Source: Streptomyces sp. DvalAA-14 (GTDB lineage Bacteria; Actinomycetota; Actinomycetes; Streptomycetales; Streptomycetaceae). From it: a stretch of 64,000 bases of DNA. The position numbers and the translations under genes are program-made. The notes below the pieces were generated by a model. That model ran no database searches. It was given only the letters and a program-made list of their open reading frames with translations, and was not told the DNA's origin. Shown here piece after piece: positions 15,967 through 24,987 of the stretch (positions are counted from its first letter, which is position 1; each line of letters starts with the position of its first letter). Location: NCBI RefSeq assembly GCF_900091855.1, contig NZ_FMCH01000356.1, forward strand, positions 17,998 to 81,997, in the 5' to 3' direction.

Positions 15967-16857
15967 ATGCCTGCTTTCGAAACCCCCGAACCCATCACCG
16001 CCACCATCGAGTTGGACGCCGGCACCGCCCGTATCACCGCCGGCAAGCGCACCGACACCGTCGTGGAGGTGCTGCCGAGCAACGGGTCGGACGACAACGA
16101 CGTACGCGCCGTGCAGCAGACCCAGGTCACCTGCGCGGGCGGCCGCCTCACGGTCAAGACGCCCAAGAAGCGCTCCCCGTTCGGCCGGCCCGGCTCCGTC
16201 GAGGTGAGCGTCGAACTGCCCGCCGGATCCGATGTCCGGGGCGCCTCGGGCATGGGCAGCTTCTACTGCGACGGCCGCCTCGGGGAGGTCACGCTCAAGA
16301 CGTCGCTCGGCGACCTCCAGGTGGATGAGGCGGCCGGCGCCGGCCTGAAGACCGACCACGGCGACATCCGCCTGACCCGCTCGACCGGCGACATCGAAGT
16401 CATCGGCTCGGGCCGGATCGAGATCGGCACGGTCGACGGCACGGCCCTGGTCAAGAACGGCAACGGCGCGACCAGGGTCGGTGAGATCACCGGCAGCCTG
16501 ACGACCAGTGCGGCCAACGGCGACATCTCCGTCGGCATCGCGCACAGCAGCGTCGCCGCCAAGTCCGCCAACGGCCGGATCGAGGTCGGCGTCGCCCACG
16601 CCGGGGTCGACGCGGCCTCCTCCAACGGCGGCATCCGCGTCGGCGACGTCGCCCGCGGCCGTATCGACCTGCGTACCTCCGTCGGTGACCTCGAAGTGGG
16701 CATCCGCGAAGGGACCGCCGCCTGGCTCGACCTGAACCCCAAGTACGGCACGGTACGCAATGCGCTCGGCCCCACCACCGGCCCCGCGGACTCCGACGAG
16801 ACGGTCGAGGTGCACGCCCGGAGCTCGGCCGGCGACATCATCATCCGCCGCGCCTGA
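15967..16857 (+). CDS. DUF4097 family beta-strand repeat protein
   Basis: A 296-residue protein made of short repeated beta strands of the DUF4097/adhesin-like type: GDLQVDEAAGAG, GDIRLTRSTGDIEV, GDISVGIAHSS, GRIEVGVAHAG, GDLEVGIREG and the closing SSAGDIIIRRA. Such proteins form a right-handed beta solenoid; the function is not known. There is no signal peptide. ATG 15967 is preceded by GAGGACGGA. It lies 41 bases ahead of the ABC ATPase, so it is probably the first gene of a three-gene operon with the exporter. The RHH regulator upstream is the likely controller, now separated by the MITE. Confidence 0.88.
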   Translation: MPAFETPEPITATIELDAGTARITAGKRTDTVVEVLPSNGSDDNDVRAVQQTQVTCAGGRLTVKTPKKRSPFGRPGSVEVSVELPAGSDVRGASGMGSFYCDGRLGEVTLKTSLGDLQVDEAAGAGLKTDHGDIRLTRSTGDIEVIGSGRIEIGTVDGTALVKNGNGATRVGEITGSLTTSAANGDISVGIAHSSVAAKSANGRIEVGVAHAGVDAASSNGGIRVGDVARGRIDLRTSVGDLEVGIREGTAAWLDLNPKYGTVRNALGPTTGPADSDETVEVHARSSAGDIIIRRA

Positions 16858-16898
16858 CCCGGCCGGTGCCAACTCCCCACCCCCGAAAGGAACGCGGC

Positions 16899-17936
16899 AT
16901 GACCGCCGACCGGACATCCGCACCGACCGGCCCGAACACCACGGCGTCGGCGATCACCGCGAAGGGACTGCGCAAGTCCTACGGCGACAAGCTCGTGCTC
17001 GACGGCATCGACCTGGACGTCGCCGAGGGGACCGTCTTCGGTCTGCTCGGACCCAACGGCGCCGGCAAGACGACGGTCGTCACCATCCTGTCCACCCTCG
17101 TCTCCCCCGACCCCGGCTCCGGCCCCGTGTGCGTCGGCGGCCACGACCTGGCCGCCGACCCGCAGGGCGTGCGCGCCGCGATCGGCGTCACCGGGCAGTT
17201 CTCCGCCGTCGACGGCCTGATCACCGGCGAGGAGAACATGCTCCTCATGGCGGACCTGCACCACCTGCCCAGGCGTGCGGGGCGGCGGGTCGCCGCCGAA
17301 CTGCTGGAGCGCTTCGACCTGGTCGAGGCCGCGAAGAAGCCCGTCTCCACCTACTCCGGCGGTATGAAGCGCCGCCTCGACATCGCCATGACCCTGGTCG
17401 GCGACCCGCGGATCATCTTCCTCGACGAGCCGACCACCGGCCTCGACCCGCGCTCGCGGCACACCATGTGGCAGATCATCCGCGAACTCGTCGCGGGCGG
17501 CGTCACCGTCTTCCTCACCACCCAGTACCTGGAGGAGGCCGACGAACTCGCCGACCGCATCGCGGTGCTCAACAACCGCCGGATCGCCGCCCAGGGCACC
17601 GCCGAGGAGCTCAAACGGCTGGTCCCCGGCGGCCACGTACGCCTCCGCTTCGCCGACCCGTCCGGGTACCGGAGCGCCGCCCGGGCCCTGCGCGAGGTCA
17701 CCCGGGACGACGACGCGCTGGCGCTGCGGATCCCCAGCGACGGCAGCCAGCGCGAGCTGCGCGCCGTCCTCGACCGGCTGGACGCGGCCGGCGTCGAGGC
17801 CGACGAGCTGACCGTGCACACCCCCGACCTCGACGACGTGTTCTTCGCCCTGACCGCCACCGGCACCACCACCGCCACCGCCACCCAGGCCCACTCGCCG
17901 AACCCGCCCCACCAGCCCGAGGAGGCCGTCCGATGA
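16899..17936 (+). CDS. DrrA-like ABC transporter ATP-binding protein
   Basis: A 345-residue nucleotide-binding subunit of an ABC-2 exporter. Walker A reads GPNGAGKTT near residue 55, the Q loop VTGQFSAVD, the signature YSGGMKRRLDIAM near 155, Walker B IIFLDEP, and the switch reads TTQYLEEAD, with Gln in place of the usual His, as is typical of the daunorubicin-resistance DrrA branch. The C-terminal 100 residues form the DrrA regulatory extension. ATG 16899 has AAAGGA upstream. Its stop overlaps the permease start by four bases. Works with the following permease to export a hydrophobic compound; the substrate is unknown. Confidence 0.93.
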   Translation: MTADRTSAPTGPNTTASAITAKGLRKSYGDKLVLDGIDLDVAEGTVFGLLGPNGAGKTTVVTILSTLVSPDPGSGPVCVGGHDLAADPQGVRAAIGVTGQFSAVDGLITGEENMLLMADLHHLPRRAGRRVAAELLERFDLVEAAKKPVSTYSGGMKRRLDIAMTLVGDPRIIFLDEPTTGLDPRSRHTMWQIIRELVAGGVTVFLTTQYLEEADELADRIAVLNNRRIAAQGTAEELKRLVPGGHVRLRFADPSGYRSAARALREVTRDDDALALRIPSDGSQRELRAVLDRLDAAGVEADELTVHTPDLDDVFFALTATGTTTATATQAHSPNPPHQPEEAVR

Positions 17937-18742
17937 GTTCCCTGGCCCTCGCCGTACGCGACTCGGCCACGATGCTGCGCCGCAACCTCCTGCACGCACG
18001 GCGCTACCCGTCCCTGACCCTGAACCTGTTGCTCACTCCGGTCATGCTGCTGTTGCTGTTCGTCTACGTCTTCGGTGGCGTCATGAGCGCGGGCATCGGC
18101 GCCGGCAGCAGCGGGGGCGGGGGCGGCGCCGACCGCTCCGCGTACATCGCGTACATCGTCCCGGGCATCGTGATGATGACCATCGGCGGCACCGTGGTCG
18201 GGACCGCGGTGTCCGTGTCCAACGACAACACCGAGGGGATCATCGCCCGGTTCCGCACCATGGCGATCCACCGCGGGTCCGTGATCATCGGGCACGTGGT
18301 CGGCAGTGTGCTCCAGTCGATCATGAGCGTGGTCCTCGTGGGGGCCGTCGCCGTGGCCATCGGCTTCCGGTCCACGGACGCCACGGCGCCGGAATGGCTG
18401 GCGGCGTTCGGGCTGCTCGTGCTCTTCGCCCTCGCGCTGACCTGGATCGCGGTAGGCATGGGCCTGATCAGCCCGAACGCCGAGGCCGCCAGCAACAACG
18501 CGCTGCCGCTGATCCTGCTGCCGCTCCTGTCCAGTGCCTTCGTCCCGATCGACGCGATGCCGGGGTGGTTCCGGCCGATCGCCGAGTACCAGCCGTTCAC
18601 CCCCGCCATCGAGACCCTGCGCGGGCTGCTGCTCGGCAGCAGGATCGGCGACAACGGATGGCTGGCCGTGCTCTGGTGCCTGGGGCTGGCGGTGCTCGGC
18701 TACTTCTGGTCGGTCGCGACGTTCAACCGCGACCCGGCGTAG
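17933..18742 (+). CDS. DrrB-like ABC-2 transporter permease
   Basis: A 269-residue membrane subunit with six hydrophobic segments: LTLNLLLTPVMLLLLFVYVF first, then YIVPGIVMMTIGGTVVGTA, a pair around SIMSVVLVGAVAVAIGF and LLVLFALALTWIAVGMGL, NNALPLILLPLLSSAFVP and a last one near the C-terminus. The segment between TM5 and TM6 (DAMPGWFRPIAEYQPFTPAI) is the conserved ABC-2 family block. ATG 17933 overlaps the ATPase stop (ATGA), giving coupled translation. A terminator hairpin follows at once. Confidence 0.92.
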   Translation: MSSLALAVRDSATMLRRNLLHARRYPSLTLNLLLTPVMLLLLFVYVFGGVMSAGIGAGSSGGGGGADRSAYIAYIVPGIVMMTIGGTVVGTAVSVSNDNTEGIIARFRTMAIHRGSVIIGHVVGSVLQSIMSVVLVGAVAVAIGFRSTDATAPEWLAAFGLLVLFALALTWIAVGMGLISPNAEAASNNALPLILLPLLSSAFVPIDAMPGWFRPIAEYQPFTPAIETLRGLLLGSRIGDNGWLAVLWCLGLAVLGYFWSVATFNRDPA

Positions 18743-18744
18743 TG

Positions 18745-18763
18745 GCCTCCCCGGCGGGGAGGC
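18745..18763 (+). terminator. Terminator hairpin after the DrrB-like permease
   Basis: GCCTCCCC and GGGGAGGC pair perfectly around a GGC loop, starting three bases after the stop codon. No T tract, which is usual in this GC range. Confidence 0.75.
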
Positions 18764-18793
18764 GCCGAGGCTGGGTCGCGCTTGCGCAATCCC

Positions 18794-18841
18794 TTGACAG
18801 CGGGGACCCGCAGGCCGAATATTCACCCAAACATCGGATGT
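18794..18841 (+). promoter_or_regulatory. Promoter and small palindrome upstream of the beta-helix gene
   Basis: TTGACA at 18794-18799 with AATATT at 18818-18823 (18-base spacer) is the best minus-35/minus-10 pair in the gap. ACATCGGATGT at 18831-18841 is an 11-bp palindrome at the expected transcript start and could be an operator. The remaining 290 bases to the GTG at 19131 show no gene, so the leader would be long. Confidence 0.5.
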
Positions 18842-19130
18842 AAGTGCCCGGGAGGCCCTGCTCGCTCAGACACGACCTCCCCCGCTCCCCCCACTCACTC
18901 CCCACCTCAGCCCACATCTCGCCAGCCAACCCCGCTCGCCGAAGACCCTCGCTCCCTCACAGGGCCTCCGACGTCTGCGACGCCCGGTCGTTCCGCCCGA
19001 TACCCGGATCCCCCCACACCGGAACGCCCTCGATGGAGCGCGCGCCGGCCCCGCCTCCGCCCGGCCACGCCCCCTCGACCGCCCTCCGGTCATCCGCGCA
19101 CCGCACCTCGGCACCAGGGAAGGACCACTC

Positions 19131-21815
19131 GTGTCACCACAAGGCTCGATCACGCGGAGACTTCTGCACCGCATCTGCACCGTCGGGGCCGTCCTGAGTG
19201 TGGCGCTGGTGGCGCCCGCCGTTCAGTCCGCCGGCGCCGCGTCCTCCGTGACGCTCTATGCCTCACCGTCCGGCGCGGGCTCGGCCTGCTCCGCCTCGGC
19301 CCCGTGCTCGCTGCCGGGGGCCCAGAGCGCCGTACGGACGCAGCTGGCCGCCAACGGCTCCGCCGACGTCAGCGTGCTGCTGGCAGACGGTACGTACCAT
19401 CTGTCGAGCACCTGGACGCTCGGCGCGGCGGACTCCGGCACCGCGGGCCACCCCGTGGTGTGGAAGGCCGCAGCGGGCGCGCATCCGGTGATCTCCGGCG
19501 CCTCGCAGGTCACCGGATGGACGCAGCTCGGATCGAGCGGCGTCTGGTCCGCCCCGGTGCCCACCACCAGCAACAGCCGCCAGCTGTACGTGGGCGGTCA
19601 CGAGGCGCCCATCGCGCAGGCTTCCCCGTCGAGTCTGGGTTTCCGGGGCTCGTGGACGGGATCGTCGACCGGGTACTCGATCTCCGGCGACCAGGCGGCG
19701 ATGGCGTGGTTCGGGTCGCTGACCGCAAGCCAGGTGGCCGGGGTGGAATTCGACTACCCCGGCGGCAATGGGCCGTGGACCGAGTCGAGGTGTCGGGTGG
19801 CGAGCTTCTCGGCGTCGGCCGGCACGCTGAAGATGAGCCAGCCCTGCTGGACCGACGTGACCGCCCGGGCGTCCTTCGCGCAAGGCAGCGGCGGCCTGCC
19901 GTCCATGTCGACCGGCACCATGCCCGCGCTCGTCGAAAACGCGCAGACCCTGCTCGGTTCCGGCCAGTGGTTCCTGGACGGCGCCGGCGGCACGCTCTAC
20001 TACAAGCCCTCAGCGGGTCAGCAGATGAGCAGCCTCGACGTCGAACTGCCCCATCTCGAATCGCTCGTCCGAGGCGCCGGAACACTTGCCGCGCCCCTGC
20101 ACGACATCACCTTCAGCGGCCTCCAGTTCTCGTACGCGACCTGGAACGCGCCCTCCACGAGTTCCGGATTCGCCGACGTGCAGAGCAATCTGCGGATGAC
20201 CGGCGCGAACAACCAGAGCATGTGCAATTTCTCCACGCCTGCAGGAAGCTGCCCCTGGGGATCGCTGACCCAGCCCCTGGCGAACGTCGCGTTCAGCGCC
20301 TCCAAGAACGTCACCCTCACCGGCGACCGGTTCGCCGAACTCGGCGGCGCCGGCCTGAGCGTGATGTACGGATCCGCCAACACCCTCATTCAGGGCAATG
20401 AGTTCACCGATATCGCCTCCACGGCGATCCTCCTCGGGTGCACCTACGACCCGTTGCCGACCGACTCCTCCGAGGCTGCGGGAATCAAGCAGAACTGCAC
20501 TCCCGACGCCTCGGCGGTCAGCGGCGACACGATCGGCGGCAACGAGATCCTCACCGGCACCACCGTGTCGGACGACCTCATCCATCACATCGGTACCGAC
20601 TACTCGTCGGCCAGCGGCATCACCCTGCTGTTCTCGCAGCACACCACCATCACCCGGAACAACCTCTACGACCTGCCCTACACCGGCATCACCGCCGGCG
20701 TCGTCCAGGGACACGTCGACCAGGCGAGCACCCCGCAGAACAGCACCAACATCAACAGCTCCAACACCATCAGTGACAACATCCTGCACAACTACCTGTC
20801 GGTCCGCAGCGACGGCGGCGCGGTGTACGTCGAGGGACACCAGGCGCAGTACGTGTACCAATCGGACGGCACCACCATCGACCCGGTGCAGACCTTGGCC
20901 AAGGGCCTTCAGGTCACGGGCAATGTCGCCTACGGCGGCCCGACGACCAACTTCACCTACTACGACGACGCCGGCTCGGAATGGGTGAACTGGCAGGGCA
21001 ATGTCGCCTTCGGCGCCGGCGCCAGCGCGCAGGGCGGCTGCAGCCCGACGGGCCACTTCTGGATCACCGGCAACTACTTCTCCGCGAACACCCAGTCCTA
21101 CCCCTGCGCCCAGCCGGTCGACACGCACGCCAGCGGGAACACCACCATCCCCGCGACGCCGAAGCCCGCCGACCTCCCCAGCGCCCTGCTGAGCGCCGCG
21201 GGTGCGGGTTCGGGCTCCTTCGCGCCGGTCCTCCAGGTCAGCCCCAGCATCTTCTACGTGTCACCCACCGCCAACGCCACACAGGTCCTGCTCGCCGGCG
21301 AGGGCTTCGGCCCCTCGACGCCGGTGTACATCGGCAGCACCCAGGTCAGCAACGTGACCCACCTGTCCAGCGGCTTCATGATCGTACCGATCCCGGCCGG
21401 CACCTCCGCCGGACAGATCTCCGTCACCCCGCAACTCCCCGGCACCACCCGGCTCAACGACACCGACAGCAGCATCACCTACAGCGGCTTCTCGTATCAG
21501 AGCGGGCGCACCTACGGCGACTACCAGAGCGATGTCCACTACGCGACGGCCAACGGATCGACCGCGTCGCTCACCTTCACCGGGACCGGGATCCAGGTCT
21601 ACGGCGAGCAGTTCACCGACCAGGGAAACATCGGCATCAGCATCGACGGCGGAACCCAGCAGACCGTCAGCACCCTGCCGAGCGACGGCGCGCGGCACGC
21701 GAACGTCGCGGTCTACACCTCCGGCACCCTCTCCTCGGGCACGCACCACATCGTGGTGACCAAGCTGTCCGGCCAGTACAGCACCCTGGACGGCTTCACC
21801 ACGCACACCGGCTGA
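19131..21815 (+). CDS. Secreted right-handed parallel beta-helix protein, probable glycoside hydrolase or lyase
   Basis: An 894-residue secreted protein. Signal peptide about residues 1-37 (ICTVGAVLSVALVAPAVQSA, cut near GAAS). The start of the mature part (SVTLYASPSGAG) and the block DVSVLLADGTYHLSSTW are typical of pectin-lyase-fold proteins of the GH141/GH120-like type. Beta-helix coils follow to about 640, with repeated NxFxD turns such as GNEFTDIASTAILLG and ITRNNLYDLPYTGI. Then come an IPT/TIG-like domain (APVLQVSPSIFYVSPTANA) and a C-terminal jelly roll (YQSDVHYATANGSTASLTFT) resembling carbohydrate-binding modules. GTG 19131 has AGGGAAGGA upstream. Substrate, probably a plant polysaccharide, is inference. 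Confidence 0.88.
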   Translation: MSPQGSITRRLLHRICTVGAVLSVALVAPAVQSAGAASSVTLYASPSGAGSACSASAPCSLPGAQSAVRTQLAANGSADVSVLLADGTYHLSSTWTLGAADSGTAGHPVVWKAAAGAHPVISGASQVTGWTQLGSSGVWSAPVPTTSNSRQLYVGGHEAPIAQASPSSLGFRGSWTGSSTGYSISGDQAAMAWFGSLTASQVAGVEFDYPGGNGPWTESRCRVASFSASAGTLKMSQPCWTDVTARASFAQGSGGLPSMSTGTMPALVENAQTLLGSGQWFLDGAGGTLYYKPSAGQQMSSLDVELPHLESLVRGAGTLAAPLHDITFSGLQFSYATWNAPSTSSGFADVQSNLRMTGANNQSMCNFSTPAGSCPWGSLTQPLANVAFSASKNVTLTGDRFAELGGAGLSVMYGSANTLIQGNEFTDIASTAILLGCTYDPLPTDSSEAAGIKQNCTPDASAVSGDTIGGNEILTGTTVSDDLIHHIGTDYSSASGITLLFSQHTTITRNNLYDLPYTGITAGVVQGHVDQASTPQNSTNINSSNTISDNILHNYLSVRSDGGAVYVEGHQAQYVYQSDGTTIDPVQTLAKGLQVTGNVAYGGPTTNFTYYDDAGSEWVNWQGNVAFGAGASAQGGCSPTGHFWITGNYFSANTQSYPCAQPVDTHASGNTTIPATPKPADLPSALLSAAGAGSGSFAPVLQVSPSIFYVSPTANATQVLLAGEGFGPSTPVYIGSTQVSNVTHLSSGFMIVPIPAGTSAGQISVTPQLPGTTRLNDTDSSITYSGFSYQSGRTYGDYQSDVHYATANGSTASLTFTGTGIQVYGEQFTDQGNIGISIDGGTQQTVSTLPSDGARHANVAVYTSGTLSSGTHHIVVTKLSGQYSTLDGFTTHTG

Positions 21816-21851
21816 GCGCAGCGGCCGCGGCGCGAACGCGGCCCGGTCCGT

Positions 21852-21887
21852 CGATGCCCGGCCCCCCTGCGCGGGGGCCGGGCATCG
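21852..21887 (+). terminator. Terminator hairpin after the beta-helix gene
   Basis: CGATGCCCGGCCCCC pairs with GGGGGCCGGGCATCG around a six-base loop, 36 bases past the stop codon. Confidence 0.85.
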
Positions 21888-22020
21888 GCGCGCCCGGGTG
21901 GGCGGGCGGAGCGTCAGCGGGCCCGGACCGGTCCGGTAGGAGGGGCGCCGGAGGACTCCCCGGTCACGTATTCCGGCTGAGCCGGGCCGTTCCTTCGGCG
22001 CGGTGATCGCGCGTGCGGTC

Positions 22021-22677
22021 CTACGTGCCGTCGGTGGGCCGGGGACGGCGCGGTCGGTCCGGTCGGTCCGGTCGGTCCGGTCGGTCCGGTGACAGCACCA
22101 TGCTCAGGCGTGTCCAACGGGCACGTGTGCGCCTCGACTTGACGATCGCGGCCCCGGTGAGCCCACCGAAGGCCACCCAGAGCAGCGTCAGTGTGTGCTC
22201 GCCGGTGTGCCACGTGACGGCGGCGTTGAAGGCGTACAGCACCAGCAGGCAGGGAAGCACCCACGTCGACCGGCCCGACTGGTCGGACTGCTGCCGCCCC
22301 ACCATCACGGCCATCGCCCGGCGCACGGCGGGGTCGCGTGGCAGCCGCTCCTTCGCCATCCGGCGGTTCAGGATCGCCAACTGTCCCGCGGTACAACCCG
22401 TCTCCCGCACCAGCTGCTTCCGCGTCGCCCGCGCCCATCCGGTCGTCATCACCGACAAGGCCGACCAGGTCACGGCGACGACGAGGAAGATCCACCCCGA
22501 TCCGAACATCACGCCCACGGCAACGCTCACCGTGGCGCCGAGAACGACCAGCACCCAGATGACGAACCACGGGGAGTCGTGTCGGCGTGCCTCACCCTGC
22601 CAGTCGACCTCGTCCGGGTCCCGGGCAGCTGTGTGCTCACCGCTGCCCCCGTCTTCCGCCGTATCGTCGCCGGTCAC
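22021..22677 (-). CDS. Four-helix membrane protein of unknown function
   Basis: A 218-residue protein I do not recognise. An acidic N-terminal tail (about 1-45) precedes two closely spaced membrane segments (VIWVLVVLGATVSVAVGVMF and WIFLVVAVTWSALSVM), a basic cytosolic loop (about 95-145, RKQLVRETGCTAGQLAILNR), and two more segments (VLPCLLVLYAFNAAV and LLWVAFGGLTGAAIV). The C-terminus is a low-complexity Pro-Asp-Arg repeat encoded by a 9-nt tandem repeat. GTG 22677 was chosen because GGAGGGGG lies five bases upstream; the frame stays open to 22866. It is divergent from the SRPBCC gene. Confidence 0.75.
   Translation of the reverse strand: MTGDDTAEDGGSGEHTAARDPDEVDWQGEARRHDSPWFVIWVLVVLGATVSVAVGVMFGSGWIFLVVAVTWSALSVMTTGWARATRKQLVRETGCTAGQLAILNRRMAKERLPRDPAVRRAMAVMVGRQQSDQSGRSTWVLPCLLVLYAFNAAVTWHTGEHTLTLLWVAFGGLTGAAIVKSRRTRARWTRLSMVLSPDRPDRPDRPDRPRRPRPTDGT
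22052..22087 (+). repeat. Four tandem copies of GGTCGGTCC inside a coding region
   Basis: Exact 9-bp tandem repeat, multiple of three, encoding Asp-Arg-Pro units at the C-terminus of the membrane protein on the minus strand. Confidence 0.9.
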
Positions 22678-22914
22678 CGCGCCCCCTCCACCCGTCCGCA
22701 TGATGACACGAGGTCGCTGGGCCACGGTGATCGGCCCCCGCGGCACGGCGGCGGCAGCCGGCCACGCGTCCGGGCGGGGAGGGCCTGCCGAGCGGCGGGT
22801 GACGTGGCACGCCGGAAGCACACCGCCCCCGCCGCCGTCGCTTGTCGGCCGATCGCCCCCCTGCAAGGATGTGACGCGCGATCAGATGTCGGCAGGCGGG
22901 CGGGGAGAGAGCGG

Positions 22915-23349
22915 ATGACGACGACGTTCGAGAACACCGTGGAGATCGGCCGCTCCCGCGGTGAGGTCTTTTCCTATCTGGCGGAACTCGGAAACCTCCC
23001 CGCGTGGAACTACGCGATCAAGAGGACGGTCCGGCACTCGCCTGGGCCGGTGGGAGTCGGGACGCTGTACATCCAGGAGCGGAGCCTGCCCCGTCCGATG
23101 ACCGAGGAACTGACGGTGACCGCCTTCGAGCCCGACTCGCTGCTGCGTGTCTCCGGAGGATTCGGGCCGTACACCGGGTCGTCCACCTACGAGCTGACGT
23201 CGGCGGGCGACGGCGGGACCCTGCTGCGGAACACGATCGAGCTGGAGCCGCAGGGAATTCTGTCGGCCCTGGCCGCCATCGCGACGCGGAAGGTCAAATC
23301 CGCTGTCGCCGAGAACCTGCTCGTCCTCAAGAAGATCCTCGAAAGCTGA
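22915..23349 (+). CDS. SRPBCC family protein
   Basis: A 144-residue START/Bet-v-1-like fold protein that would bind a hydrophobic ligand in the cytosol. It begins TTFENTVEIGRSRGEVFSYL, the usual first strand and helix; LGNLPAWN is the common loop; it ends with the long C-terminal helix KVKSAVAENLLVLKKIL. Size fits the family. ATG 22915 has GGGGAGAG upstream. The gene stands alone, 60 bases ahead of an alpha/beta hydrolase gene that appears to have its own promoter. Ligand unknown. Confidence 0.88.
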   Translation: MTTTFENTVEIGRSRGEVFSYLAELGNLPAWNYAIKRTVRHSPGPVGVGTLYIQERSLPRPMTEELTVTAFEPDSLLRVSGGFGPYTGSSTYELTSAGDGGTLLRNTIELEPQGILSALAAIATRKVKSAVAENLLVLKKILES

Positions 23350-23409
23350 CCGGCAGCCGGCCGGACCCCGGGACGGGCCGATCCGGGCGCCCGGTATACG
23401 CTCCAGCGC

Positions 23410-24171
23410 ATGCCGAGTCCTGCCGTGTCCTCCTTCTCCGGCCGTGACGGCGTACGTCTCGCCTACCGGGAGGTGGGTGCGGGCAGGCCGCTGGTCCTGC
23501 TGCACGGCATCACCGGAGACGCGACCTTGTGGCTGCGCGACGGCCAGGCCGAGGCGATCGCGGCGCGCGGTCACCGGGTGATCATGCCGGACTTTCGCGG
23601 ACACGGCGCGAGCGACAAGCCCCAGGACGCGTCCGCCTACCCTGCCGACGTACTGACCGACGACGGTTTCGCCCTCCTCGACCACCTGGGCCTGGAGGCC
23701 TACGACCTCGGCGGATATTCGCTCGGAGCGCGCATCGTGGTGCGGATGCTGGTGCGCGGTGCGGTGCCGGGGCGGGCGCTGGTCCTGGGGCAGGGCCTGC
23801 GGGAAGTAAGCGGGGTCGGAGGCGGGGCGGGGTCGTTCCTGCGGCGGGTCTTCGCCGGGGCCGACACGTTCGAGCCGGGCTCCGTGGAGGAGCGTGCCGC
23901 GCGGCGGCTCCGGTCGAACGGTGAGGACCCGGTGGCTCTGCTCCATGTGCTGGATTCCGTCGTCGCCACCCCGGTCGAGTCGCTCGGCCGGGTTCAGGTG
24001 CCGACGCTCGTGGCCGTCGGCAGTGACGACGAGCGGGCCGGCACCGTCGACCAGCTCGTCGCGGCGCTGCCGAGCGGTACGCGCGCCGCGTTGCCCGGAG
24101 ACCACCGGACAGCGCCCGCGACGCCGGAATTCGTCACGGCGATCGCTGAGTTCCTTGCCGCCGGGCGGTGA
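23410..24171 (+). CDS. Alpha/beta-fold hydrolase
   Basis: A 253-residue cytosolic hydrolase. The oxyanion-hole motif reads LLHGITGD near residue 32, the nucleophile elbow GYSLGA near residue 100, the acid is probably Asp in VGSDDE, and the catalytic His is in PGDHRTAP near residue 235. The order of the triad and the length are canonical. The ATG at 23410 lacks a ribosome-binding sequence; TACGCT ends seven bases before it, suggesting leaderless expression. The ester, amide or epoxide acted on cannot be told from the sequence. Confidence 0.9.
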   Translation: MPSPAVSSFSGRDGVRLAYREVGAGRPLVLLHGITGDATLWLRDGQAEAIAARGHRVIMPDFRGHGASDKPQDASAYPADVLTDDGFALLDHLGLEAYDLGGYSLGARIVVRMLVRGAVPGRALVLGQGLREVSGVGGGAGSFLRRVFAGADTFEPGSVEERAARRLRSNGEDPVALLHVLDSVVATPVESLGRVQVPTLVAVGSDDERAGTVDQLVAALPSGTRAALPGDHRTAPATPEFVTAIAEFLAAGR

Positions 24172-24270
24172 TCCCCGCACCGACCGGCGCTGTCAGCCGG
24201 CAGCGTCGGCGGCCGAGCTGACGGTGGCGCCGAGGTGGAGGCAGCCGCGTCCGCGGGCATGCTGGAGGAT

Positions 24271-24987
24271 ATGGGTACCAGCGTCGCTGTCACCGGAGCC
24301 GCCGCGGGGCTCGGCTACGTCATCGCTGAGGAGTTGGCCGCCCGCGGCCGGACCGTTGTCCTGCTCGACCGGGACGAAGCGGCGCTGGGCGCCGCTGTCG
24401 AGCAGCTCGGCGGTGGCCGCCACGGCCGTGTCGTGGGTCTTGCGGCCGATCTGTCGACTGTCGAAGGTGTCCGTGCCGCCGCCGGCGCGCTCCTGGCACA
24501 AGGTGGCATCGGCGGGTTGGTGAACAATGCCGGTGGCTGGCTGCCGGACGAGCAGTATCCCGACGCCGAGCCCGAGCGGTGGCTGTCGGCGCTCACGCTC
24601 AACCTGACCGCGCCGATGCTGCTCACCCAGCTGCTGTGGCCGGCGCTGTCGGCGGCGGCCGGCGCGGTGGTGAACATCGGGTCCAGTGGCGGCCTCGGCG
24701 ACGCGGCCTACGGTTCGCCGGAGTACGGCGCCGCGAAAGCCGGACTGCACCGCTTCACCACGAGCCTCGCGGGACGCGTCGACGTCCGCGTGACGGCCGT
24801 GGTGCCCGGCTGGATCGGACTGGAGCGCGCGCGGAAGCAGTGGGCCGCGCTGTCCGAACGCGAGCGGGACGAAGCCGGCCCGCTCGTCCGGCCCGAAGAG
24901 ATCGCGGCCACGGTCTGCGCACTTCTCACATCGGGTCGGGCGGGAGAAGTGGTCGAGATGCTGGGCGGCGACCGGCGTCCGGGGTGA
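24271..24987 (+). CDS. Short-chain dehydrogenase/reductase (SDR)
   Basis: A 238-residue NAD(P)-dependent oxidoreductase. The cofactor loop reads TGAAAGLGYVIAEEL at the N-terminus, NNAGG is present near residue 88, the catalytic serine follows in NIGSSGG, and the YGAAKAG motif gives catalytic Tyr and Lys. The LLDRDE acidic residue at the end of strand 2 favours NAD. The ATG at 24271 has GGAGG only two bases upstream; in-frame ATG 24259 and GTG 24235 are alternatives. Its last 62 bases overlap the 3' end of the convergent acetyltransferase gene. Confidence 0.88.
   Translation: MGTSVAVTGAAAGLGYVIAEELAARGRTVVLLDRDEAALGAAVEQLGGGRHGRVVGLAADLSTVEGVRAAAGALLAQGGIGGLVNNAGGWLPDEQYPDAEPERWLSALTLNLTAPMLLTQLLWPALSAAAGAVVNIGSSGGLGDAAYGSPEYGAAKAGLHRFTTSLAGRVDVRVTAVVPGWIGLERARKQWAALSERERDEAGPLVRPEEIAATVCALLTSGRAGEVVEMLGGDRRPG

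Noticed and set aside
22052..22087. Possible CRISPR-like or binding repeat from the GGTCGGTCC tandem array
   Set aside because: No spacers, unit length nine and in frame; it encodes a Pro-Asp-Arg tail of the membrane protein.
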